Part shown: positions 8,579-18,115 of the stretch, in pieces
How the letters are laid out: the number at the start of each line of letters is the position of its first letter
Numbering within the stretch: the stretch's first letter is position 1
Assembly: GCA_903839905.1 (NCBI GenBank)
Contig: CAIMDX010000069.1
Coordinates: 1 to 32,638, forward strand
DNA from: an uncultured bacterium
Lineage (GTDB): Bacteria; Patescibacteriota; Minisyncoccia; Minisyncoccales; JAQTVQ01
DNA: 32,638 nt
Direction of reading: 5' to 3'
Made by a program: the position numbers and the translations under genes
The notes under the pieces: model-generated
The model's database searches: none
What the model was told of the DNA's origin: nothing
Seen by the model: only the letters and a program-made list of their open reading frames with translations

Positions 8579-10051
8579 CTAGCATCCAAATTTTTCCTTT
8601 AATAATCCGACCAACTCCGCTATCTTCACCCTTTCCTGCTGCATAGTATCCCTGTCTCTCAAAGTAACATCATTATTTTGCAGGGTATCAAAGTCCACTG
8701 TTACGGCATACGGAACGCCGACTTCGTCCAAGCGGCGATAGCGGCGGCCGATGGAACCTGTTTCGTCGTATCGGCACATAAAAAGTTTTTTAAGCGTCTC
8801 GTGGATTTCTTTGGCTTTGGCGACTAATTCAGGCTTGTTTTTTAAAAGTGGCAAGACTGCTACCTTAACAGGCGCCAGGTTTTTAGTAAACCTCAAAATC
8901 GTTTCCGCTTCTTTTACAGCTTCCGTAGTCTGGGTCCGACCTCCTTGGATTTCTTCAAAAGAATCGCACAGAACCGCGAAAAACAGCCTTTCCACTCCGC
9001 AGGAAGGCTCTATCACAAAAGGAATGTAAGAACTTTTATCCGTTTCGTCAAAATATTTCAAATCCGTTCCCGAAAACTTTTCGTGGCGGCCAAGATCAAA
9101 ATCGCGGCGGTTGGCAATACCTTCAATCTCCGCCCATCCCCAAGGAAATTTATACTCCACATCCACGCAAGCCTTGGCGTAATGGGCTAATTCATCTGGG
9201 CGGTGCGGCCTGAATCTTAAATTTTCTTCTTTTAAGCCAAGGTCTTCTACATACCAGCGCATCCTTTCCTTGGTCCAGTATTCAAAAGCTTTATCGTCTT
9301 CGCCGGGTTTGATAAAATATTCCAATTCCATTTGCTCAAACTCGCGGCTACGAAAAATAAAATTGCCGGGAGTGATTTCGTTGCGGAAAGCTTTGCCGAT
9401 CTGGGCAATGCCGAAAGGAAGTTTTACTCTTTGCGTGTCCAAAATATTTTTATAACTGGCGAAAATTCCTTGGGCTGTTTCCGGACGCAAATAGGCCACT
9501 GAAGCGCTGTCCTCAACCGGACCGACAAAAGTCCTAAACATCAAATTAAATTTGCGCGGCGCGGCCAGCTCTCCTCCACAATCAGGGCATTTGGCGCTGG
9601 CCAAAACTTTAGCCATCTGATTGATATCCGCCGTGTCTTTGACTTCTTCGTCCGTAAAACCAAGCTTCTTAAGCTCGCCGGAATCTCTTAATTTTTCCAT
9701 CAAATGATCGGCTCTGAATCTTTTATGGCAAGCTTTGCATTCCGATAAAGGATCAGAAAACTCCGTGGTATGCCCGGAAGCTTCCCAAATTCTCGGGCTC
9801 ATAATAATTGAACTGTCCAAACCGACGATATCGTCTCTTTTCTGGACCAAAGCCCTCCACCAAGTCTTTTTAATATTATTTTTCAGTTCCGTTCCCAAAG
9901 GGCCAAAGTCAAAAAACCCGCCAAAACCGCCGTAAATTTCGGAACTCGGAAAAACAAGTCCCCGCCTCTTAATCAAAGAAAGAATCTTTGCCGCTGTATC
10001 TTCCATAGCCTTTGGGCCCTTCCCTTTACCTCTTTTGGCTTTCGCCTGCAA
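8579..10051 (-). CDS. glyS: Glycyl-tRNA synthetase (class II, homodimer type)
   Basis: SLIKRRGLVFPSSEIYGGFGGFFDFGPLGTELKNNIKKTWW, YLRPETAQGIFASYKN, FIEPSCGVER-like VIEPSCGVERLFFAVL. Confidence 0.95.
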   Translation of the reverse strand: MQAKAKRGKGKGPKAMEDTAAKILSLIKRRGLVFPSSEIYGGFGGFFDFGPLGTELKNNIKKTWWRALVQKRDDIVGLDSSIIMSPRIWEASGHTTEFSDPLSECKACHKRFRADHLMEKLRDSGELKKLGFTDEEVKDTADINQMAKVLASAKCPDCGGELAAPRKFNLMFRTFVGPVEDSASVAYLRPETAQGIFASYKNILDTQRVKLPFGIAQIGKAFRNEITPGNFIFRSREFEQMELEYFIKPGEDDKAFEYWTKERMRWYVEDLGLKEENLRFRPHRPDELAHYAKACVDVEYKFPWGWAEIEGIANRRDFDLGRHEKFSGTDLKYFDETDKSSYIPFVIEPSCGVERLFFAVLCDSFEEIQGGRTQTTEAVKEAETILRFTKNLAPVKVAVLPLLKNKPELVAKAKEIHETLKKLFMCRYDETGSIGRRYRRLDEVGVPYAVTVDFDTLQNNDVTLRDRDTMQQERVKIAELVGLLKEKFGC

Positions 10052-10082
10052 GGTTAAAGTTTGCCGGGTTTTATTGATTATT

Positions 10083-11714
10083 TTATTTAACTTTTGCTTG
10101 CAATGGCAGTATTTTCGAAGACAAAACAGTCTTGGTCCATTGGTCTTCTCCGGAAACCTGGACAGTATCTAAAACAGGAACATCTTTGCCTGTATCCTCT
10201 GTTTTTGGAATAACGGAAAGCTGAAAAGCGCACGATTTCGGTTCTGTTAAAATCCCTGATCCCGCTTCCAAATCTCCAACCTGCCATAATATCTCCCGCG
10301 ACTGCGAATCATAAGTCAGCCCGGAATTTTCTTGCGGCCAAATCTTTCCGGTAAAAATTACTCCTTCCGGCAAAGTCGTTCTAATCTTTACATTCTTAAC
10401 ATCATTATAAGAATTAGTGATCTTCCAAACTAGGGCGAAAGTATTAGCCAGGCCCGGCTCTAAAGGAATAGTTCCTCCGCTCACAAAATATTTGCTATCC
10501 AGTGAAAGCTCTTCCTGCCCTTTCAGAGTAGAGGATACTTTATTGGTAAAACTTTCGTTCAGCTGGCTTATTGTAATTTTATTTGTTATTTCCGGATTCT
10601 TATCCGCCAAAGTCTGTATCGGCCATTCATTTTTTAAGTTTATCCAAAATTCCACTTTCCCTTCTTCACCTTTATCCAAATACTGCAACTGCGGAACTTT
10701 CTTTCCATCCCAAATGATGGAATTATCTCCAGTGCCAAAATTACCTTCAGGCGCCTTGATTGAATTGAAATCAAAACTTTTTCCGTCTAATCTAGAAATC
10801 AAAACCAAATCGGTCAAAGGATCCTCGCCTATATTGCGGAAAAAAATCTCATAGTGCAACATATCGCCAGGCACAGCCGTATATTGAGGGCTGCCGTTAA
10901 TCTGCTGCGAGATATACAGACCCGGTGCGGAAATTTCAACTCCTTTTATAGCTTCTGCTAACGGAATAAAATCGCCATCCTGCCAAATGCCGATCTGCGC
11001 TTTAAAAATTTTCTGTTCTTTCGCCTCGCCACTGACTTTGCCTGAAATTTCTATCCTTCCCCCCTCGCCTTCGTTAAGATTAGCGATGTTCCATTGATTC
11101 TGGTCCAATGCCTGCGGCTTGGCCGAAACAAAATCAAAACCGGACGGATACTGAATCTGGCAGGTCAAATCGGCCAGCGGATAGGAAATATTAGACCAGT
11201 AATTTATTTTAAAAGTAAAAGGCTTGCCGGCCGCCACCGAAGAGGGAAGATCAAGCGTAAAATTTAAAGAGGCTTTTTCCACGATCGTAGTAAAAGTCGT
11301 AGAAACTTCATTCCGGGTATTTAATCCTTTGGGCTGGAAAGTTAAAACTGCTTTGGCGGTCCTTGCCTCTCCTTCCTTGGCCAAAAGCCTGGCCGAAAAA
11401 ACAAAACTACGCTCTTCTCCAGGATAAATATCCCCTTTCAACTGAGCGGAAGACATCCTTTGGATCCTGTCTCCGCCGTCTTCTAAAATGGAGTTTTTGG
11501 GAAATTCAAAAGAAAGCTCTGGACTTTCGGCCCTAATCGTTCCGTTGTTCTTGAATTTAACGATATATTCTATTTTGTCTCCCAGGGCGGCCTTTTGCGC
11601 TCCCAGTATTTCAAGCTTGATCGTTTCCTTGGAATAAGAACTCTGCTTCCACAAATAAAAACTGCCGGCCAAAATTAAAATAAGAACTGCGAAAATGAGA
11701 ATAATTTTTTTCAT
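10083..11714 (-). CDS. Membrane-anchored extracellular protein with DUF11-like repeats
   Basis: N-terminal TM MKKIILIFAVLILILAGSFYLW; repeated beta-sandwich-like GDKIEYIVKFKNNG / GDMLHYEIFFRNIGEDPLTDLVL segments. Confidence 0.7.
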   Translation of the reverse strand: MKKIILIFAVLILILAGSFYLWKQSSYSKETIKLEILGAQKAALGDKIEYIVKFKNNGTIRAESPELSFEFPKNSILEDGGDRIQRMSSAQLKGDIYPGEERSFVFSARLLAKEGEARTAKAVLTFQPKGLNTRNEVSTTFTTIVEKASLNFTLDLPSSVAAGKPFTFKINYWSNISYPLADLTCQIQYPSGFDFVSAKPQALDQNQWNIANLNEGEGGRIEISGKVSGEAKEQKIFKAQIGIWQDGDFIPLAEAIKGVEISAPGLYISQQINGSPQYTAVPGDMLHYEIFFRNIGEDPLTDLVLISRLDGKSFDFNSIKAPEGNFGTGDNSIIWDGKKVPQLQYLDKGEEGKVEFWINLKNEWPIQTLADKNPEITNKITISQLNESFTNKVSSTLKGQEELSLDSKYFVSGGTIPLEPGLANTFALVWKITNSYNDVKNVKIRTTLPEGVIFTGKIWPQENSGLTYDSQSREILWQVGDLEAGSGILTEPKSCAFQLSVIPKTEDTGKDVPVLDTVQVSGEDQWTKTVLSSKILPLQAKVK

Positions 11715-11788
11715 TTTATTTTTTTCAAAAACTCTTTTCCTCTCCGGCGCGCGGCAAAGAAAAAAAGCCCTTTATTCCAACTTATTTG

Positions 11789-14665
11789 TTATTTGTTTGC
11801 TGTTTCAACGGCTAGCCAAAGCTCGTCGCCGCCGATCTTTACTTTCTTTTGCAGTTTGATATTTGCATCTTCTCCGCTCAATTCTATTTTTACGGCAATC
11901 ACATCTTTAGCCAAAATTTCCTTGTTTTTTTCTAAAATTTTATTAAGAAAATCGCTCCCATTGAATTTTACCAGAATTTCGTCTTTTGGGGTAAGGCCGG
12001 CTTCTTTTCTGATCTGCTGAATCTGCCTGGCGATCTCGCGGAGGGTTCCTTCTTCTCTCAGCTCAGGAGTAAGCTTTGTATCTAACTCTATCTCCTTTTC
12101 AAACTGCTCGCAAAAAGAAACCTTTTTGACATTGACCTCTTCTTTTATCAGTTCCCAAAAAGAAACATTGCTTTGAATATTTTCCGAAGCTTTTCTAATT
12201 TTCAATTCGGCCAGTGGCTGTTTGACCTTTATTCCTGTTTCCGATCTTAAGCGCAAAGCCTCGGTAATGATATTTCTTGTCTCATCCATGTCCGCCTCCA
12301 GCTTCGTATCAATAAGGTCCTGGCTGAAAATAGGCCAATCTGACAAATGGACCGATTCTTTGTCTCCGCCAATCGTTTTATAGATATATTCTGAAATAAA
12401 AGGAGCGAACGGAGCTAAAATTTTGGCTGTCTGAAAAAGAACGAAACCGAATGTCTTGATGCCTTCAGCGTCTCCTTCCTTAAACCTGCCTCTTGATCTT
12501 CTTAAATACCAAGTTGAAAGATCATTAATAAATCCTTCAATATTCCTAGCAGCTGAAACAACATCATAGCCGTCCATTTTTTCGGTAGTTTCTTTAATAA
12601 AACGATTGAGCTTGGACAAAATCCATTTGTCTAAAATATGTCGGCTTTGAGGCAAAGAAAAATCCGCCTGCCCTTGCTGGTAAGTTTTATAAAAAGAATA
12701 AACATTCAAAAGCAACAGAATATTTTTTTGGTAGGTTTCTTTCAAATCTTTCTCGGAAAAAAACAAGTCCTCTCCCTTCATTACCAAAGAAGACATTAAA
12801 TAAAGCCTTAAAGAATCGGCGCCGTATTTTTCTATCGCTTCCCATGGATCAGGAAAATTCTTTTTAGATTTTGAAAGCTTTTCCCCTTTTTCGTTAAGAA
12901 CCGTACCGGTCGTAACAACATTTTCAAACGGAACTTTGTCAAAAAGAATGGTTGACATCACATGCATGACATAAAACCAAGCTCTGGTTTGGGCGATATA
13001 TTCGGCCACAAACTGTGCGGGTAAGCGTTTTGCGAAAGCTTCTTTGTTTTCAAAAGGATAATGCAATTCGGCAAAAGGCATTGAAGCGGATTCCACCCAG
13101 CAGTCAATTACTTCCGGAACCCTTTCCATCAAACAGCCGCAAGCGCAAGGAAAATTGACCTCGTCAACAAACGGTCTGTGCAAATCTTCTACTTTCTTGC
13201 CGCTCAATTTTTCCAGCTCGGCAATGGAACCAACGACTTCCAACTTGCCGCATTCCTTACATCTCCAAATCGGCAAGGGCGAAGCCCAATAACGATTTCT
13301 GGAAATATTCCAATCAGGCGCGGATTCCAATCCTTTTTTAAAACGGCCATATTTCAAATGCTCCGGATGCCAATTAATGTTTTCATTCAGCTCAATCAGC
13401 CGGCTTTTTATTTTTTGGATATTGATAAACCAAGCCGGAATGGCGTTGTAATACAAGGCTGTTCCGCATCTCCAGCAAAAAGGATAAGGATGCGTGGTTT
13501 TTTCCGTTTTATAAAGCAAATTTCTTTGAACCAGGTCTTTTTTAATAAATTCATCGGACTCTTTGAATTTTTTCCCTTGAATAAATTCCGGGGCTTCTTC
13601 AATAAACCTGCCTTTATTGTTCAATAACGATAAAACCGGCAAGCCGAATTTTATTCCAAGATTGTAGTCGTCTTCGCCGTAAGCCGGAGCGATATGCACG
13701 ATGCCTGTTCCATCTTCGGCCGTCACAAAATCAGCAGGCAAAACTTTATAAACTTTTGCCGCTTCTTCTTCGTTTAATTTAGCTTTATAGAGCGGCTCGT
13801 AAGACAGCCCTACCAAATCTTTTCCGCTGATTTCTTTTATTATATTTCCTTCCAAGCCGTAATTTTTCGCCCTGTTTTTGGCCAAGATAAAATATTCTTC
13901 TGCCTCTTTAACCAAAACATATATAAATTCCGGATTGACGGCCAAGGCAAGATTGGACGGCAAAGTCCAAGGAGTGGTTGTCCAGGCTAATAAAGAGGCT
14001 TTTGATAATTCCGAATCGCTGCTCTTGACCTTGAATTTAACGATCACCGATTCTTCGGTCAGCTCTTTATAGCTGTTGTCCATCGCCACCTCAAAATTGG
14101 AAAGAGGCGTTTCGCATCTTGGACAATAAAGTAAAACTTTTTTTCCTTCATAGATCAATCCTTTCTTCCAAATTTCTTTGATTGCCCACCAAACGGATTC
14201 AATATAAGAATTGTCCATCGTTTTATAGGAATTCTCAAAATCAATGAACCTGCCGATTCTTTCAATCATTTTTCCCCAATCATGCGCGTAGGTTAAAACA
14301 TTTTCGCGGCAAGTCTGGTTAAAAGTATTGATGCCGATTTCTTCAATTTGTTTTTTACCGGAAATTTTCAATTTTTCCTCAACTATATTTTCAATGGGCA
14401 GGCCGTGGCAATCCCAGCCCCAGCGGCGGGCAACAAAGCGGCCCTTCATGGTCCAATAGCGGGGCACCACATCTTTGATGGTTGAAGCTAAAATATGGCC
14501 GTAATGAGGCAGGCCAGTGGCAAACGGAGGGCCGTCGTAAAAATTAAAAACAGGGCAATTTTTTCTTTGCTCCATTGATTTTTCAAAAATTCCATTTTCC
14601 TTCCAAAATTCTATGACCTCTTTTTCCCGTTTGGAGGGATCGTTTTCACCTCCTTCAAAAACCAT
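11789..14665 (-). CDS. ileS: Isoleucyl-tRNA synthetase
   Basis: FYDGPPFATGLPHYGHILASTIKD, WGWDCHGLPIE, KLSKSKKNFPDP. Confidence 0.96.
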   Translation of the reverse strand: MVFEGGENDPSKREKEVIEFWKENGIFEKSMEQRKNCPVFNFYDGPPFATGLPHYGHILASTIKDVVPRYWTMKGRFVARRWGWDCHGLPIENIVEEKLKISGKKQIEEIGINTFNQTCRENVLTYAHDWGKMIERIGRFIDFENSYKTMDNSYIESVWWAIKEIWKKGLIYEGKKVLLYCPRCETPLSNFEVAMDNSYKELTEESVIVKFKVKSSDSELSKASLLAWTTTPWTLPSNLALAVNPEFIYVLVKEAEEYFILAKNRAKNYGLEGNIIKEISGKDLVGLSYEPLYKAKLNEEEAAKVYKVLPADFVTAEDGTGIVHIAPAYGEDDYNLGIKFGLPVLSLLNNKGRFIEEAPEFIQGKKFKESDEFIKKDLVQRNLLYKTEKTTHPYPFCWRCGTALYYNAIPAWFINIQKIKSRLIELNENINWHPEHLKYGRFKKGLESAPDWNISRNRYWASPLPIWRCKECGKLEVVGSIAELEKLSGKKVEDLHRPFVDEVNFPCACGCLMERVPEVIDCWVESASMPFAELHYPFENKEAFAKRLPAQFVAEYIAQTRAWFYVMHVMSTILFDKVPFENVVTTGTVLNEKGEKLSKSKKNFPDPWEAIEKYGADSLRLYLMSSLVMKGEDLFFSEKDLKETYQKNILLLLNVYSFYKTYQQGQADFSLPQSRHILDKWILSKLNRFIKETTEKMDGYDVVSAARNIEGFINDLSTWYLRRSRGRFKEGDAEGIKTFGFVLFQTAKILAPFAPFISEYIYKTIGGDKESVHLSDWPIFSQDLIDTKLEADMDETRNIITEALRLRSETGIKVKQPLAELKIRKASENIQSNVSFWELIKEEVNVKKVSFCEQFEKEIELDTKLTPELREEGTLREIARQIQQIRKEAGLTPKDEILVKFNGSDFLNKILEKNKEILAKDVIAVKIELSGEDANIKLQKKVKIGGDELWLAVETANK

Positions 14666-14904
14666 ATTTTTTGTTTGATTTTAAACTCTTAAAAATTAAA
14701 AAAATACTAATAGCCTTTACTATCTATTATCTGTCTTATTCTGAGTTTCAACGATAATTTGCCCATTTTTAGACAAATTAAACTCTATTTCTGTTCTGCT
14801 AGAGAATAAAATATACCGTAAGCCTATACAATTTGTCCTCTATAAATTTCTTAGCACCTTTGCCTCTTTTTTTCAATTAAAGGATATCAACAGCTCAATA
14901 TAAA

Positions 14905-14924
14905 AGAACGGCAAATGCCGTTCT
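14905..14924 (-). terminator. Stem-loop AGAACGGC-AAAT-GCCGTTCT, second candidate terminator downstream of argS
   Basis: 8-bp perfect stem; short U tract on the minus strand. Confidence 0.45.
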
Positions 14925-14934
14925 CTCTCACAAA

Positions 14935-14961
14935 AAATCTTACACGGATTTCACCCGTGTA
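14935..14961 (-). terminator. Terminator candidate downstream of argS
   Basis: Minus strand TTACACGG-GTGAAAT-CCGTGTAAGATTTTTTG. Confidence 0.6.
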
Positions 14962-14975
14962 ATATTTTCCACTTT

Positions 14976-16745
14976 TTACATCCTCTCCGGCGCTTTGATG
15001 CCTAAAAGAGTAAGGCTGTTTTTTAAAATTTGGGCTGTGGCTTTGGTCAACGCCAAGCGGAATATTTTTTGCTCTTTCTTCTCGGCGTTCAAGATCGGCA
15101 GTTTTTCGTAAAGCAAATTATATTTTTGCGCCAACTCGTAAGCAAAATTGCACAAAAGATTCGGCGAAAACAACTTGGCCGCTTCGGCCACGATCTCCGG
15201 AAATTTAAAAAGCATGCCCAAAACCGCCCTCTCCTCCACCGCCATCTCAACAACTTCCCGAGGGTCTAACCCTCGGCGATTTTTTGCTTTGCTTAGAAGG
15301 CTTTGACAGCGGGCGATGACATATTGCAAGTATGGCCCGGAATTGCCTTTAAGGTTCAACATTTTGTCCCAATCAAAGATAATTTCTTTGGAATAATGCT
15401 GGGAAAGGTCATTGTATTTTATCGCTCCTATTCCCACCATCTCGGAAATCTGCTGTTTCTCTTTATCTTTGAGATTTTTATTTTGTTCCGATCCTGATAT
15501 TAATTTTTCCGCGCGGACAATAGCCTCATTTAAAACCTCTTCCAAATGGATGGTCTGCCCCTTGCGCGTGGAAAATTTTCCTTCGGCTGTACGATAGAGC
15601 CCGTGTCCTATATGAACAAACTGGCTTTTTTGAGCCCAGCCCAAAAGTTCAGAGGCCAAAAAGAACTGCCGGACATGCAAGGCTTGTTCGGATCCGATCT
15701 CATAAATGAACAAATCAGGATGCCATTGCTTGATACGGTATTTAATAGCAGCCAAGTCGCGGGAAAAATAAGTGGAAGTTTCATTTGATTTCAAAAACAT
15801 AGCCGGAGGCAAAACTTCGTTCGGATATTCAAAAATCAAGGCGCCCTGGCTTTCTTTGGCCAAACCTTTTTCTTTGGCTTCATTGATCACTTCTGCGATT
15901 TTGTCCAAATAGAAACTTTCTCCTATCGCGTGATCTATTTTTACGCCGAGCAGGCCATAAATTCTGTTAAATTCTTTCAGGCTTGTCTTTACGCAAGCAA
16001 TCCAGATCATTTTAGCGGTTTTGTCTCCATCCTCAAGCTTTTTAAACCATTGACGGCCATAATCTGCCATTTCCGGCTTGCCTTCCGCTTCCTGGTGAAA
16101 TTCAACATATATTTTTTCAAAATCAGCTAAAGTCAATTTACCCAAAATCTTAACCGCCTCTTTAGAAGAAGCCCCCTTTAATTTTTTTTCAAAAAGCTGA
16201 TAGCTTAATTTGCCAAATTGCGTACCCCAGTCCCCTAAATGATTGATGCCTATCGTTTTCCATCCCAAAAAACCGTATAGATTATAGATGGCCTGGCCGA
16301 TGATCGTTGACCGCAAATGGCCGATACCGAAAGGCTTGGCAATATTGACCGCAGAATATTCAACTAAAACCGCTTTGTTATTTTTTTTACCGCGGCCGTA
16401 ATTATTTTCTTCTTTCAATATTTTTTCCAGTTCTCCCAATAAAAATTTTTCGGAAACATAAAAATTAAGAAACCCGGGCGCCGCGATTTCTATCCGCTCA
16501 AACTCAATTGGATGCTGTTTCTCTATTTCCTTCTTTAAAATTTCGGCTATTTCCATTGGATTTTTTCCAATCAATTTGCCTATTTGCAAAGCCAAACCAG
16601 TCGCATAATCGCCGCGCCCGTAATCGGGATAATCAATCTTAATTTTAGCCAAATCAAAATCAGCCGGCACAATACCTTCTGATTGCAATAATCTAATGGC
16701 TTCTTTCAATAAAAAATTTAATTGTTCTTTAAGAGTGGCTACCAT
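14976..16745 (-). CDS. argS: Arginyl-tRNA synthetase
   Basis: VEYSAVNIAKPFGIGHLRSTIIGQAIYNLYGFLGWKTIGINHLGDWGTQFGKL. Confidence 0.96.
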   Translation of the reverse strand: MVATLKEQLNFLLKEAIRLLQSEGIVPADFDLAKIKIDYPDYGRGDYATGLALQIGKLIGKNPMEIAEILKKEIEKQHPIEFERIEIAAPGFLNFYVSEKFLLGELEKILKEENNYGRGKKNNKAVLVEYSAVNIAKPFGIGHLRSTIIGQAIYNLYGFLGWKTIGINHLGDWGTQFGKLSYQLFEKKLKGASSKEAVKILGKLTLADFEKIYVEFHQEAEGKPEMADYGRQWFKKLEDGDKTAKMIWIACVKTSLKEFNRIYGLLGVKIDHAIGESFYLDKIAEVINEAKEKGLAKESQGALIFEYPNEVLPPAMFLKSNETSTYFSRDLAAIKYRIKQWHPDLFIYEIGSEQALHVRQFFLASELLGWAQKSQFVHIGHGLYRTAEGKFSTRKGQTIHLEEVLNEAIVRAEKLISGSEQNKNLKDKEKQQISEMVGIGAIKYNDLSQHYSKEIIFDWDKMLNLKGNSGPYLQYVIARCQSLLSKAKNRRGLDPREVVEMAVEERAVLGMLFKFPEIVAEAAKLFSPNLLCNFAYELAQKYNLLYEKLPILNAEKKEQKIFRLALTKATAQILKNSLTLLGIKAPERM

Positions 16746-16753
16746 AAAAAACT

Positions 16754-16871
16754 AATGTAAAATTGAAAAATCAAAATGTAAAATGATAAATTAAAATTAT
16801 AAAATTTCCGTTTTAAGCATTTTGAAACTTTGCATTGTCATTTTGATTTTTGATTTTTACATTTTGAATTA
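16754..16871. repeat. AT-rich degenerate inverted repeat between argS and the coiled-coil cluster
   Basis: aaaaatcaaaatgtaaaatga... versus ...tcattttgatttttgatttttacattttg. Confidence 0.55.
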
Positions 16872-16984
16872 AAGCTTGGGAAAATCTAACCTACTATCAT
16901 GCTGCCTCTATCCATCATCTACTCTATATCTTGGATTTTCCTCTTTTAGTTTAGCGGATTTTATCCAAAATTTAAAGTTTTTAA

Positions 16985-17012
16985 AAAAATACACGGAAAT
17001 CCGTGTATTTTT
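16985..17012 (-). terminator. Bidirectional-looking terminator downstream of the coiled-coil gene cluster
   Basis: AAAAATACACGG-AAAT-CCGTGTATTTTT. Confidence 0.7.
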
Positions 17013-17061
17013 TAGATTAATCATAAAGAGAATCACCTTTATTGTTTGCTGGCAACAGGTT

Positions 17062-17422
17062 TTATTTTTTTGATTTTTCCAAAGCCATTACCCTTTTTTC
17101 CAAAAGAGCAAATTCATCCCGGCCAATTTTCTCCTTCAATTCACCCTGTTAAATAAAACCTTTCTAGGTTTTAGACTGCCGAGCAGTCTATTTAACAGGG
17201 TAAATTGCGGATTAAATGTAACTCATCAAAAACGAGCTCAAATTTATAATCCACCTCATTAAATCTTTCGTCAACTTCTTTTCTAAAATCTCCGATTTCT
17301 TTATCTAAAGCCTTATGTCCATCTAAAACAAAACCAAGCTTGGAGTCAACATCTTCTAAAATCACTCCAAAATGGCGTTCAGAATCAGGGAGTTGCTTTT
17401 TATTTATTTTCCTTTTAATCAT
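17062..17422 (-). pseudogene. Short coiled-coil protein gene interrupted by a 61-bp palindromic element
   Basis: Upstream part MIKRKINKK...FDELHLIRN, then element (stop TAA inside), then in-frame-after-excision ELKEKIGRDEFALLEKRVMALEKSKK*; aligns gaplessly with the paralog LHIIKDDLKEKADRCELKVLERRIEILEKR. Confidence 0.8.
17143..17203. mobile_element. Candidate non-autonomous palindromic element (three-way junction) inserted in a CDS
   Basis: 13-bp perfect outer stem ACCCTGTTAAATA/TATTTAACAGGGT (17143-17155/17189-17201); inner hairpins AAACCT-ttct-AGGTTT and AGACTGC-cga-GCAGTCT. Confidence 0.75.
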
Positions 17423-17441
17423 ATATTTTTTATATACAGAT

Positions 17442-17738
17442 TCACCTCTTTTCTAAAATCTCAATACGGCGCTCCAAAACTTTTAATTCGCATCTATCCG
17501 CTTTTTCCTTCAAATCATCCTTAATAATATGTAAATCCATTTTCATAATCTCTATATCTTCCGTGTTTTTTACGACCATATCGCGAATAACAGACAACTG
17601 TCTTTGCATTCCGGAAAGAGATTCGGCAATAAGCTGAACCTGCGACTTAAAATCCTCGCTGACCACTCCTAAATAGCGCTGATATTCTCCGCGCTGTTCT
17701 TCCAAAATGGTTTTGAGCGACTTTTCACTTAATTCCAT
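17442..17738 (-). CDS. Short coiled-coil protein, intact paralog
   Basis: 98 aa; heptad-like sequence ending DLHIIKDDLKEKADRCELKVLERRIEILEKR. Confidence 0.7.
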   Translation of the reverse strand: MELSEKSLKTILEEQRGEYQRYLGVVSEDFKSQVQLIAESLSGMQRQLSVIRDMVVKNTEDIEIMKMDLHIIKDDLKEKADRCELKVLERRIEILEKR

Positions 17739-17768
17739 ATAATTTAGAAATTTAATAATTTATGTCAT

Positions 17769-17864
17769 TTAAAGTCTTTTCTCAACCAGACCTGCTCTCT
17801 TTTCCAGAAATGCGAATTCGTCTATGTTTAATTTTTTAAGCAGCTTATTCAGTACAGTGGATAC
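17769..17864 (-). pseudogene. C-terminal fragment of a third coiled-coil paralog
   Basis: Minus-strand reading VSTVLNKLLKKLNIDEFAFLEKRAGLVEKRL* resembles IGRDEFALLEKRVMALEKSKK*; no N-terminal part seen upstream. Confidence 0.5.
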
Positions 17865-17890
17865 TATCACAATCAAAAATCAAAAGCCAA

Positions 17891-18003
17891 CCCCGTTAGA
17901 AGTTTGGCCTTGGCCTTTGTTATTATAAAAGCCTGAAGCCGTAAAGCGGCTTCGCCTTTAAGCTTTTCAATAAAGGGAAGCTCTCTTTGAACTTCTAACG
18001 GGG
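17891..18003. repeat. Extended palindromic element with 14-bp perfect ends CCCCGTTAGAAGTT/AACTTCTAACGGGG
   Basis: 17891-17904 versus 17990-18003 exact inverted repeats; interior pairs CCTTT/AAAGG, TTATT/AATAA, AAAAGC/GCTTTT, GAAGCCG-taaag-CGGCTTC. Confidence 0.8.
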
Positions 18004-18115
18004 CCAATCATGGAAACTCAGATTCATAAAATGGTGGCTGACCCCATTTTTAATAAAACAATGTTTGTCCCGCTCCTGCGGATAGCTAAGTACCTGGCAA
18101 CGTTATCACTTTACT

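Noticed and set aside
14666-14900. T-box riboswitch upstream of ileS
   Set aside because: No recognisable T-box antiterminator sequence on the minus strand; only AT-rich spacer seen.
17138-17206. AATT flanking the 61-bp element as a target-site duplication
   Set aside because: Removing the element plus one AATT gives CGC AAT TGA, an immediate stop; exact 61-bp excision restores the reading frame, so AATT is probably coincidental.
18028-18050. AAAATGG...CCATTTT small hairpin as a separate mobile element
   Set aside because: Only 7-bp arms; not distinguishable from chance in AT-rich sequence.
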